Positions 43,521 through 51,725 of a stretch of 64,000 nt of DNA are shown here, piece by piece (the first letter of the stretch is position 1; every line of letters begins with the position of its first letter). The position numbers and the translations under genes are program-made. Origin of the DNA: Sinorhizobium americanum (GTDB lineage: Bacteria; Pseudomonadota; Alphaproteobacteria; Rhizobiales; Rhizobiaceae); contig NZ_LNQC01000044.1 in the NCBI RefSeq assembly GCF_001651855.1, positions 62,001-126,000 of the forward strand. The letters run 5' to 3'. Below the pieces are notes generated by a model, which saw nothing but the letters and a program-made list of their open reading frames with translations, searched no databases and was not told where the DNA came from.

Positions 43521-44340
43521 CGCCGCGCCCTCCTTTCAGGCTTGAGGTGCGCTTCATCAGCCAATCGACGACAAGGTTGACGCAGATGGCAAGCGTCGCG
43601 ATCGCAGCGCCCGGCACGAGAGCGGCCGAGATGCCGAAGATGATGCCGTCCTTGTTGTCCTTGACCATGCCGCCCCAGTCGGCGGCCGGCGGCTGAATGC
43701 CGAGACCGAGGAAGGAGAGGGTCGAGAGGAACAGGATCGAGAAGGCGAAGCGCAGGCCGAATTCGGCCAAGAGCGGCGACAGCGTGTTCGGCAGGATCTC
43801 CCGGAAGATGATCCACAGCGAGCCCTCGCCGCGAAGCCTTGCCGCCTCGACGAACTCCATCACCGCAACGTCGAGAGCGACGGCGCGGCCGATGCGGAAA
43901 ACGCGGGTGGAATCGAGCACGGCCATCACCAGGATCAGGATCCAGAGATGCTGTGGCAGGACGGCGAGCACGACGAGGGCGAAGATCAGCGTCGGGACCG
44001 CCATCATCAGGTCGTTGAAGCGCGAGAAGAGCTGGTCGACAAAGCCGCCGGTGACGGCCGCCGTGAAGCTCAGGATCATGCCGAGCGCGAAGGAAATCAG
44101 GGTCGCCGCCAGCGCCACGAAGATGGTGGTGCGGGCGCCGTAGATCAGGCGCGACAGCAGATCGCGCCCGAGATTGTCGGTGCCGAGTAGGAAATCGCCG
44201 CCGGCCGGCATCCAGATCTCGCCGACGACGTCGCGTTCGCCAAAGGGGGCAAGAAAGGGGGCAAAGAGCGCGCAGACAATTGCCAGCGCGATACCGGCGA
44301 TGCCGATCCAGGCGCTGATGGGAATAGATCTGAGATTCAT
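43513..44340 (-). CDS. ABC transporter permease, dipeptide (DppC) type
   Basis: 275 aa, six hydrophobic segments. N-terminal FLAPFGERDVVGEIWMPAGGDFLLGTDNLGRDLLSRLIYGARTT is the DppC/OppC hallmark. The EAA loop reads FVEAARLRGEGSLWIIFREILPNTLSPLL. Its ATG overlaps the end of the upstream DppB-type permease. Confidence 0.94.
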   Translation of the reverse strand: MNLRSIPISAWIGIAGIALAIVCALFAPFLAPFGERDVVGEIWMPAGGDFLLGTDNLGRDLLSRLIYGARTTIFVALAATLISFALGMILSFTAAVTGGFVDQLFSRFNDLMMAVPTLIFALVVLAVLPQHLWILILVMAVLDSTRVFRIGRAVALDVAVMEFVEAARLRGEGSLWIIFREILPNTLSPLLAEFGLRFAFSILFLSTLSFLGLGIQPPAADWGGMVKDNKDGIIFGISAALVPGAAIATLAICVNLVVDWLMKRTSSLKGGRGDA

Positions 44341-45449
44341 CGCGGGTGCCTCAGTCTCGGGTTGGCGAGAATGGCGAGGATGTCGGCCGCCATGTTGAGG
44401 AAGATGTAGAAGGCCGCGAAGATCAGCCCGCAGGCCTGCACGACGGGCATGTCGCGCACCGTCACCGCATCCACCATGTACTGCCCCATGCCGGGATAGA
44501 CGAACACGACCTCGACGACGACGACGCCGACCACCAGATAGGCGAGGTTCAGCGCGATGACATTGATGACTGGTGCCACCGCATTGGGCGCCGCATGGCG
44601 CGCGATGATGCGGAAGGTGCCGAGACCCTTGAGCTCGGCGGTCTCGACATAGGCCGAGGACATGACGTTGAGGATCGCCGCCCGCGTCATGCGCATCATA
44701 TGGGCGAGGACGACGAGCACGAGGGTGGCGACGGGCAGGGCGATTGCCGAGAGCCTCTCGCTTAAGGTCATGCTGTCATAGACCGTCGCCGGGAATGTGG
44801 CGACGCCCAATTGGACGGCGAAGAACATGATCAGCAGGTAGCCGATGAAGAATTCGGGCAGCGAGATCGCGGCCAGCGATATCACATTGATGATCTTGTC
44901 CGGCAGTCGATTGCGGAACTGCACTGCGAGCATGCCCAGCCCGACGGCGAGCGGCACGGAGATGAGAGCTGCGAAGAAGGCGAGGAAGAGCGAGTTGCCG
45001 AGCCTGTTGCCGATCTGCTCGCTCACCGAGTTCTTGCTCGCCCAGGAAGTGCCGAAATCGCCCTTGACGGCGCCGCCGAGCCAGCTCAGATAACGCTCGC
45101 TCCACGGCCGGTCTAGGCCCAGATCCTTGCGGATGTTCTCGACGGCCTGCGGCGTTGCCGACTGGCCGAGATAGGTGGTGGCGAAATCGCCGGGCAGCGC
45201 CTCGATGCCGCCGAAGATCATCAGCGACACGGCGAAGAGCAGGCCGACGCTCAAGCCGAGGCGCTGAAGGATCAGCGCCACGAGAGGGCGGCGTAAGACG
45301 AAACGCCGCCAGAAGGTGCCGCCGATCTCGCCCGTGGCGGCGGCGGGGTTGGGCTTTGCTGGCACTCCGGAAAGATCGGCGGAGCGCGGGACTGTTTCAC
45401 CCGCGACCCCATCGGTCAGGACCGGACCAGTGATCGGTCCGCTCTCCAT
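44337..45449 (-). CDS. ABC transporter permease, dipeptide (DppB) type
   Basis: About 370 aa from ATG 45449, 2 bp after the binding-protein stop; an ATG at 45467 overlapping that gene is possible. There is an unusually long, proline/glycine-rich cytoplasmic N-terminus (about 45 residues) before the first membrane segment (LILQRLGLSVGLLFAVSLMIFGG). The DppB-type GDFATTYLGQSATPQAVENIRKDLGLDRPWSERYLSWLGGAVKGDFG is clear, as is the EAA-like YVETAELKGLGTFRIIARHAAPNAVAP. Confidence 0.92.
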   Translation of the reverse strand: MESGPITGPVLTDGVAGETVPRSADLSGVPAKPNPAAATGEIGGTFWRRFVLRRPLVALILQRLGLSVGLLFAVSLMIFGGIEALPGDFATTYLGQSATPQAVENIRKDLGLDRPWSERYLSWLGGAVKGDFGTSWASKNSVSEQIGNRLGNSLFLAFFAALISVPLAVGLGMLAVQFRNRLPDKIINVISLAAISLPEFFIGYLLIMFFAVQLGVATFPATVYDSMTLSERLSAIALPVATLVLVVLAHMMRMTRAAILNVMSSAYVETAELKGLGTFRIIARHAAPNAVAPVINVIALNLAYLVVGVVVVEVVFVYPGMGQYMVDAVTVRDMPVVQACGLIFAAFYIFLNMAADILAILANPRLRHPR

Positions 45450-45451
45450 CG

Positions 45452-47041
45452 TCAGGCGTCCAGCCAAACCCGGGTTGCGACATAGCCGTTCGACATGTCG
45501 TTGCCGATGTCGTGGACATAGCCCTTCACCTGCTTGGTCGATGCGTTCACGAAATCGTTGAACATCGGCAGGATCACGCCACCTTCGTCCCGCACCATCA
45601 TCGCCAGGGTGCGGTACATGTCCTTGCGCTTGGCTTCGTCCAGTTCGGAACGCGCTTCGAGCAAGAGCTTGTCGAAGTCCTCACGCTGGAAGCGGGTGTC
45701 GTTCCAGTCGGCGTTCGACAGATATGCCGTCGAATACATCTGATCCTGAGTCGGACGACCGCCCCAATACGACGTGCAGAACGGTTGGGCGTTCCAGACA
45801 TTGGTCCAGTAGCCGTCGCCTGGCTCACGCTTGACCTCGATCTCGATGCCGGCCTTCTTGGCGCTTTCCTGATATAGGACCGCCGCGTCGACCGCGCCCG
45901 GGAATGCGACGTCGGAGGTGCGCAGCAGAACCGCACCGCTGTGGCCGGACTTCTTGTAGTGGAAGGCGGCCTTGTCCGGATCATAGATACGCTGCTCGAT
46001 GCCTTCCGGGAAGAGGGCATAGGTGTCGTTGATCGGGAAGTCGTTGCCGATCTTGCCGTACCCGCCGAGGATGCGCTGGACCATCGTCTCGCGGTCCATC
46101 GCCAGCTTCAGCGCCATCCGAAGGTCGTTGTTGTCGAACGGCGCGGTGTTGCAATGCATGATGAAGACGTAATGGCCGCGGCCGGACGTATTCAGGATTT
46201 CGACGGTCGGCGCGCGCTTCAGGAGGTTGACTGTCTTCGGATCGACGCGGTTGATGAAATGCACCTGACCGGAGGAGAGCGCCGCGATGCGTGCAGTCGC
46301 ATCGTTCATGGCGATCAGTTCGATCGAATCCACATAACCTCTGTCCGTACGCCAGTCGTCCTGGTTCCTTTCGAAAGTGGCGCGCACGCCCGGTTCGAAG
46401 CTGGCGACCTTGTAGGGGCCGGTGCCGATCATGGCGTCGGGGTTGTCCATGCCGCCGTTCGGTTGGATGACGAGGTGATAATCCGAAAGCAGCAGCGGCA
46501 GGTCGGCATTGCCTTCCGTCAGGGTCAGCACAAGCTTGCCGCCATCGGCCTTGATTTCCTTGATGGATTTCATCACGCCAAGGGCGCCCGACTCCGACTT
46601 GTCGTCCGTGTGACGCTGTAGGGTCTTGACGACGTCCTCTACCGTCAGTTCCTTGCCATCATGGAATTTGACGCCCTTGCGGATCGTGAAGGTCCAAGTG
46701 GCCGCGTCGGCGGAGGGCTCCCAGGACTCGGCAAGGGCCGGTACTGCCGCGCCGGTCGTCGGGTGGCTCTCCACGAGCAGGTCGCCCCAGGTCCGAACGA
46801 CGACGAACAGGAATTGCGAGAGTGCCTTTGCCGGGTCTTTCGAATCGGTTGCGGCCGCGCCTTCGAGGCCAAGCTTAAGATGACCGCCGCGCTTCGGCTC
46901 CTGCGCCGCGGCGCTGGTAGCAAACAGCGTGCTTGCGGTCGATGCGGCAATGCCGAAGGCGGCAGCGCGCCCGAGAAACTCGCGGCGGTTCATTTTGCCC
47001 AGCATGACCTGTCGTGTCAGATAATCCTTGTAATCGCTCAT
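45452..47041 (-). CDS. ABC transporter substrate-binding protein, dipeptide (DppA) type, Tat signal
   Basis: 529 aa from ATG 47041 (MSDYKDYLTRQVMLGKMNRREFLGRAAAFG), behind AGGGGA. The N-terminus has a twin-arginine export motif, NRREFLG, followed by a hydrophobic stretch and ATSAAAQ. The mature part is an SBP family 5 protein (LAESWEPSADAATWTFTIRKGVKFHDGKELTVEDVVKTLQRH). Although the family is named for peptides, members bind many solutes. It is placed inside the carnitine-gene run, so carnitine, acylcarnitine or gamma-butyrobetaine are reasonable candidates, unproven. Confidence 0.9.
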   Translation of the reverse strand: MSDYKDYLTRQVMLGKMNRREFLGRAAAFGIAASTASTLFATSAAAQEPKRGGHLKLGLEGAAATDSKDPAKALSQFLFVVVRTWGDLLVESHPTTGAAVPALAESWEPSADAATWTFTIRKGVKFHDGKELTVEDVVKTLQRHTDDKSESGALGVMKSIKEIKADGGKLVLTLTEGNADLPLLLSDYHLVIQPNGGMDNPDAMIGTGPYKVASFEPGVRATFERNQDDWRTDRGYVDSIELIAMNDATARIAALSSGQVHFINRVDPKTVNLLKRAPTVEILNTSGRGHYVFIMHCNTAPFDNNDLRMALKLAMDRETMVQRILGGYGKIGNDFPINDTYALFPEGIEQRIYDPDKAAFHYKKSGHSGAVLLRTSDVAFPGAVDAAVLYQESAKKAGIEIEVKREPGDGYWTNVWNAQPFCTSYWGGRPTQDQMYSTAYLSNADWNDTRFQREDFDKLLLEARSELDEAKRKDMYRTLAMMVRDEGGVILPMFNDFVNASTKQVKGYVHDIGNDMSNGYVATRVWLDA

Positions 47042-47253
47042 TCCCCTGTTCCCTTTCGTTGCCGGCATTCGCCGTTCATTGTGGTTGGTAGAGACTGCGT
47101 ATCGCCATCGTGAGATGGCCCAAGGCACTGTACCGCTTGATGTCTTTTCCTCCGTCCTCCCTCACTTGGGGGCGCTATGGGCTTCAACCATAAGGCTATC
47201 CTCTCGGTGGAAGCTTGTAACGTCCAAAATCATCATTTCCTTCCGCCGGTATG

Positions 47254-48045
47254 CTATCGCCCTTTCCAGACGGGATCGCGCTTTTCGGAGAAGGCGCGCG
47301 CGCCCTCCAGTTGGTCCTCGCTCGAATAGAGCACGTCGACCGTCTTGAACTGGCGACGGGTGATCTTGTTCATCGTCGTCTGGAAATCGCGGCCCTCGGC
47401 TTCGCGGACGACCTCCTTGATTGCCGCATAGACGAGCGGCGGGCCGCTCTCGAGAAGGCGCGCAAGTTCCCAGGCGCGCTCCATCAGCCGCCCTGCGGGC
47501 AGGATCTCGTTGACGAAGCCCCAGCGATGCGCCTCCGCGGCTTCGAGCCAACGGCCGGTCAGGAGCATATCCATGGCGATATGGTAGGGGATACGCTTCG
47601 GCAGTTTAATCGAGGCTGCGTCGGCAACGGTGCCCGAGCGGATCTCAGGCAGTGCAAAGGTCGCGTGTTCGGCGGCCAGGATGAGGTCGGTCGAAAGGGC
47701 GATTTCCAAGCCGCCGCCACAGCAGATGCCGTTGACGGCGGCAATGATCGGCTTGTTGAGGTCGCGAAGTTCCTGCATACCGCCGAACCCGCCGACACCA
47801 TAGTCGCCGTCGACGGGATCGCCGTCCGCCGCCGCCTTCAGGTCCCAGCCGGGACAGAAGAACTTTTCTCCGGCGCCGGTGACGATCGCGACCCGGAGCG
47901 TCGGATCGTCGCGAAAATCGCGGAAGATCTCACCCATCAGCCGGCTGGTCTTCAGGTCGATGGCGTTCGCCTTCGGCCGGTCGATCGTGACTTCGAGAAT
48001 GCCACCTTCGCGGCGGGTGAGGATCGGTCCGGTCATAGGCGTCAT
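47254..48045 (-). CDS. enoyl-CoA hydratase family, carnitinyl-CoA dehydratase (CaiD)-like
   Basis: 263 aa crotonase-fold protein. Oxyanion-hole segments VTGAGEKFFCPGWDLKA and PIIAAVNGICCGGGLEIALSTDLILAAE are visible, as is the CaiD-like FALPEIRSGTVADAASIKLPKRIPYHIAMDMLLTGRWLEAAEAHRWGFVNEIL. CaiD interconverts crotonobetainyl-CoA and L-carnitinyl-CoA. The ATG overlaps the ligase gene stop (ATGA). Context with the CoA ligase, acyl-CoA dehydrogenase and carnitine dehydrogenase strongly supports a betaine-CoA substrate. Confidence 0.85.
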   Translation of the reverse strand: MTPMTGPILTRREGGILEVTIDRPKANAIDLKTSRLMGEIFRDFRDDPTLRVAIVTGAGEKFFCPGWDLKAAADGDPVDGDYGVGGFGGMQELRDLNKPIIAAVNGICCGGGLEIALSTDLILAAEHATFALPEIRSGTVADAASIKLPKRIPYHIAMDMLLTGRWLEAAEAHRWGFVNEILPAGRLMERAWELARLLESGPPLVYAAIKEVVREAEGRDFQTTMNKITRRQFKTVDVLYSSEDQLEGARAFSEKRDPVWKGR

Positions 48046-50105
48046 TTCCTCCGGCGGATCAAGGCATCGGCGGCGACAACTCCATGGCCATCCGGCAATA
48101 CCATCATAGGATTGATATCGAGTTCTTCGAGTTTGGAAGCGTTTGCAACGACATAGGATGCCGCGGCTGCGACAGTCCTTGTCAACGCCGCGACATCGCC
48201 CTTCGGGCCGCCGCGGTAGCCGCCGAGCAGCTTCCTGACCTTCAGGCCCTCGATCGCTGCTTCGATCATCTCTTCGGTGGCGGGTAGCGTCACGATGGCG
48301 GAATCATCGAGCAGTTCCACGAGAATGCCGCCGGCGCCAATGGTCAGCACCGGACCGGCCACCGGATCGCGCATGGCGCCGATGATCACTTCGGCGACCG
48401 GCTTGGCGATCATTTGCTCCACCAAGTAACCGGAGGCGACCGAGGCCATCGCTTCCGCAGCGGCGACTACCGCCTCCCGGTTGGTGAGATTGAGCCTGAC
48501 GGCACCGGCTTCGGTCTTGTGGGCGACGCCCATGCCCTTGAGCACGACCGGGAAGCCGAGGGTTTCGGCGACTTCAGCCGCTTCATCAGGCGTCCGGGCG
48601 GTCTTGCCGTTCGGGACCGGCACGCCGGCCGCGGCGAGCTCCGCCTTCGCTTCGGCCTCCGTCAATGTCTCGGGATCTCCGTCGGCTATTGCCGCCTTGA
48701 TGAGGGGCGGTGGCGCCGGACTTGCCCAGGCGGTGCCGATCGCGGCAGCGGTTTCGGACGCGGCGAGGGCCTCGTCGATGCCGAAAAATGGAACAACGCC
48801 GGCCGCCATCAGGGAGTGAGCCGTTTCTTCCGGCATGTTTTCGCCGAGGCTGGCGACGATGCCGGCAACGGCGCCTGTCGCATTGGCGGAGTCGATGACC
48901 GCATCGCAGGTCGTCACCCAGTCGGCGGCATCGCAGCGGTCGAGGCGGGGGAAATCGAGCACGACCAGGTTCAGCGCGTAGCCGCCCTGCATCATGGCGG
49001 TGAAGGCGGCGGTCTGCTTTTCGCGGTTGCCCCAGACGAAGGTGTGGTAGTCGAGCGGATTGGCGATCGTCACCATCTCGCCGAGGCTTTCCCTGAGCGG
49101 TTGGCGCTGCTCCTCCTTGAGGGCTCGGAAGTTCACCTTGCGCCGGACGCCGGCATCCGCCATCAGCGACGCTTCGCCGCCGGAGCAGCTCATCGACGAA
49201 ATGTCGGCGCTGGGGAGGGTGCCGTGGAGATGCAGGAGCTTCAATGTTTCGAGCAGCTCCGGCAGGGTATCGACGCGGCCGATGCCGAGGCGGGCAAGCA
49301 GCGCCGAGGAGACGCGGTCGTTGCCGGCCAGCGAAGCCGTGTGGGAAACCGTCGCCAGCTGCGCGGCCTCCGACTTGCCGACCTTCAGCGTCACGACCGG
49401 TTTGCGGAGTTCTCGGGCGCGGTGTGCGAGCCTTTCCAAGGCCTCGATGCTGTCGAAGCCTTCGATATGCAGCCCGACGGCGGTGACGCGCGGGTCCTCG
49501 AGCACGGCGCAGGCGATGTCGGAAAGGCCGGTCTGCGCCTGGTTGCCGGCGGTCATCACATAGGCGAGCGGCAGGCCGCGCTTCTGCATGGAGATATTGC
49601 AGGCGATGTTAGAGGATTGGGTGAGGATCGCGACGCCGCGCTCGACGCGGAGCATGCCGTGCTGATCCGGCCAGAGCAGCGCGCCGTCCAGCATGTTGAT
49701 GAAGCCATAGCAATTGGGTCCGACGATCGGCATGTCGCCGGCCGCGGCGACGAGCGCCTCCTGCAGATCGTTGCCGTCGGCAAGTTCATTGGCCGCCTCG
49801 CGGAAGCCGGAGGCGTAGCAGACGGCGCCGCCTGCGCCCCGCGCCGCGAGGTCGCGGATGACCTCGATCGTCAGCGCCCGGTTGACGCCGACGAAGGAGG
49901 CATCCGGTGCTTCCGGCAGGTCGGCCACCGAGCGGTAGCAACGGCGGCCGAGGATTTCTTCCTCGCGCGGATGGACCGGCCAGATCTTGCCGGCAAAGCC
50001 CATCCTGTCGCATTGCTCAATGACGCGCCGCGCCTCTTTGCCGCCGAAGACGGCGATGGAGCGCGGGCGGATGAGGCGGTCGAGGGGGCGGCGAGGGGTG
50101 CTCAT
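48042..50105 (-). CDS. acetyl-CoA synthetase (ADP-forming)-like acyl-CoA ligase
   Basis: 687 aa from ATG 50105 behind GAGGGAGG; a longer frame to 50204 lies in a repeat. Order of domains: CoA-binding Rossmann (RPRSIAVFGGKEARRVIEQCDRMGF), succinyl-CoA-ligase-like domains with an active-site His region (ATVSHTASLAGNDRVSSALL), and a C-terminal ATP-grasp (VPVPNGKTARTPDEAAEVAETLGFPVVLKGMGVAHKTEAGAV). It is the one-chain form of NDP-forming acyl-CoA synthetases, distinct from AMP-forming CaiC. In this cluster it probably activates carnitine, crotonobetaine or gamma-butyrobetaine to the CoA ester. Confidence 0.88.
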   Translation of the reverse strand: MSTPRRPLDRLIRPRSIAVFGGKEARRVIEQCDRMGFAGKIWPVHPREEEILGRRCYRSVADLPEAPDASFVGVNRALTIEVIRDLAARGAGGAVCYASGFREAANELADGNDLQEALVAAAGDMPIVGPNCYGFINMLDGALLWPDQHGMLRVERGVAILTQSSNIACNISMQKRGLPLAYVMTAGNQAQTGLSDIACAVLEDPRVTAVGLHIEGFDSIEALERLAHRARELRKPVVTLKVGKSEAAQLATVSHTASLAGNDRVSSALLARLGIGRVDTLPELLETLKLLHLHGTLPSADISSMSCSGGEASLMADAGVRRKVNFRALKEEQRQPLRESLGEMVTIANPLDYHTFVWGNREKQTAAFTAMMQGGYALNLVVLDFPRLDRCDAADWVTTCDAVIDSANATGAVAGIVASLGENMPEETAHSLMAAGVVPFFGIDEALAASETAAAIGTAWASPAPPPLIKAAIADGDPETLTEAEAKAELAAAGVPVPNGKTARTPDEAAEVAETLGFPVVLKGMGVAHKTEAGAVRLNLTNREAVVAAAEAMASVASGYLVEQMIAKPVAEVIIGAMRDPVAGPVLTIGAGGILVELLDDSAIVTLPATEEMIEAAIEGLKVRKLLGGYRGGPKGDVAALTRTVAAAASYVVANASKLEELDINPMMVLPDGHGVVAADALIRRRK

Positions 50106-50124
50106 TGCCAGCCTCCCTCGGAGA

Positions 50125-50287
50125 TAAAAACCCCTCCCAAACCCCTCCCAACAAGGGGGAGGGGTTTGGTCGCGGCACCGTGTCGTCCAACTCGACGTCC
50201 CCACAAGCGGTGAGGGTTCGGATCAGGGAAGGAGGGTGTGGCAAGGGAGCCCCTCCTCCTTGTGGGGAGGGGTTGGGGAGGGGTATT
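50125..50287. repeat. palindromic CCCCTCCC-type intergenic repeats (two units)
   Basis: AACCCCTCCC-AACAAGG-GGGAGGGGTT near 50145-50168, and CCCCTCCTCC-TTGTGG-GGAGGGG near 50250-50271 with flanks. Similar stems occur at about 53.25 and 53.43 kb. They lie between the acyl-CoA dehydrogenase and ligase genes, inside the carnitine run. Confidence 0.65.
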
Positions 50288-50319
50288 TCCACGACGCATG
50301 CCGAGCAAAACCGCCATCT

Positions 50320-51480
50320 TCAAGCCCCCAGCGGCCGCAGCAAATCGCGGCTGATGATGTGCCGCTGGATCTCCGAGGTGCCGTCCCAGATGCGCTCGAC
50401 GCGGGCGTCGCGCCAGAAGCGGGCGAGCGGCAGGTCGTCCATCAGCCCCATGCCGCCATAGATCTGGATTGCTTCGTCGGTGACGCGGGCGAGCATTTCC
50501 GTGGCATAGACCTTGGCCGAGGCGATCTCGCGGTTCGACGGCAGGCCCTGATCGAGCCGCCAGGCGGCCGAGAGCGTCAGAAGATCGGCGGCATCGATTT
50601 CGGTGATCATGTCGGCGAGCTTGAAGGAGACGCCCTGGTTGGCGCCGATCGGCTTGCCGAACTGCTTGCGCTCGGCAGCGTAAGAAAGCGCGTAGTCGAA
50701 GGCGCGACGGGCCCGGCCCACGGAGGTGGCTGCCACCGTCAGCCGGGTCGCATAGAGCCAGTCATTGGCGAGATCGAAGCCCTTGTGGAGTTCGCCGAGA
50801 ATCTGGGAGGAGGGCAGACGGCAGTCGTCGAAAGTGAGGATGCAGTTCTTGTAGCCGCGATGTGAAACGGAATTGTAGCCGTCGCGGATCTCGAAACCGG
50901 GCGTCCCGCGGTCGACGAGGAAGCAGGTGATCTTCTTCTTCGGCCCGCGCGGCGTCTGCTCCTCGCCGGTGGCGATGAAGACGATGACGAAATCGGCGAT
51001 GTCGGCATGGCTGATGAAGTGCTTGGTGCCATTGACGATCCAGTCATCGCCGTCCTGCCGGGCGAAGCATTTCATGCCGCGCACATCGGAGCCCGCATCC
51101 GGCTCAGTCATTGCAAGCGCATCGAACTTTTCGCCGCGGACGGCGGGCAACAGATAGCGCTCGCGCTGTTCCTCGTTGCAGGCCATGAGGATGCCGGAAG
51201 GGCGGCCAAAGAAGACGGTAAGGCCCATCGAGCCGCGGCCGAGCTCGCGCTCGACGAGCGTGAAGGTGAGGTGATCGAGACCGGCGCCGCCGACCTCTTC
51301 GGGAAAATTGCAGGCGAAGAAGCCGAGCTCCTTGCATTTGCGGGCGATCTCCTGGCCGAGCTCGCGCGGCACCACGCCGGTGCGCTCGACCGCATCCTCA
51401 TGCGGATAGATCTCGGTCTCGACGAAGCTGCGGACCGTATCGACGATCATCTGCTGTTCTTCGGTCAGTGCGAAATTCAT
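50320..51480 (-). CDS. acyl-CoA dehydrogenase (gamma-butyrobetainyl-CoA/CaiA-like)
   Basis: 386 aa. It has the acyl-CoA dehydrogenase fold: N-terminal helices (FALTEEQQMIVDTVRSFVETEIYPHEDAVE), flavin-contact motifs FDALAMTEPDAGSDVRGM and WIVNGTKHFISHA, and C-terminal IQIYGGMGLMDDLPLARFWRDARVERIWDGTSEIQRHIISRDLL. The flavoprotein would oxidise a CoA ester at C2-C3 and pass electrons to ETF. From context the best guess is oxidation of gamma-butyrobetainyl-CoA to crotonobetainyl-CoA, as known from related Agrobacterium/Rhizobium strains; the reverse reduction is less likely in an aerobe. Confidence 0.88.
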   Translation of the reverse strand: MNFALTEEQQMIVDTVRSFVETEIYPHEDAVERTGVVPRELGQEIARKCKELGFFACNFPEEVGGAGLDHLTFTLVERELGRGSMGLTVFFGRPSGILMACNEEQRERYLLPAVRGEKFDALAMTEPDAGSDVRGMKCFARQDGDDWIVNGTKHFISHADIADFVIVFIATGEEQTPRGPKKKITCFLVDRGTPGFEIRDGYNSVSHRGYKNCILTFDDCRLPSSQILGELHKGFDLANDWLYATRLTVAATSVGRARRAFDYALSYAAERKQFGKPIGANQGVSFKLADMITEIDAADLLTLSAAWRLDQGLPSNREIASAKVYATEMLARVTDEAIQIYGGMGLMDDLPLARFWRDARVERIWDGTSEIQRHIISRDLLRPLGA

Positions 51481-51557
51481 CGTTCTCCCTCGTCGTTTTT
51501 AGTCCGCCTGTCATCCGGCCGATCTCCCCATCGATCCGCAGGCTTCCCGGGTGCGGC

Positions 51558-51706
51558 TTTGCCCCTCACCCTAACCGTCTCCCCGCATGCGGGGAGAGGG
51601 TTCTTTGGCTACTAGCCTCCTCCGCCAGCAAAAAGCAGGCCGTTGCGGCATGTCCCTTCTCCCCATCAGAACGCGAAGAAGGTGCCCGCAGGCGGATGAG
51701 GGGCAA
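51558..51706. repeat. RIME-like intergenic element, long copy
   Basis: CCCCTCACCCTAACC at one end and GCAGGCGGATGAGGGGCAAT at the other, with the palindrome TCTCCCCGC-AT-GCGGGGAGA near 51579-51598. It lies between the carnitine dehydrogenase and acyl-CoA dehydrogenase genes of one co-directional run. Confidence 0.78.
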
Positions 51707-51725
51707 TCGTCCGCTCTCATCACCT

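Noticed and set aside
48414-50213. 599-codon plus-strand frame over the CoA-ligase gene
   Set aside because: Complement of a conserved multi-domain protein; no recognisable domain in the translation.
50125-50287. CRISPR-like repeat array
   Set aside because: Only two irregular palindromic units with no regular spacers; better explained as dispersed intergenic palindromes.
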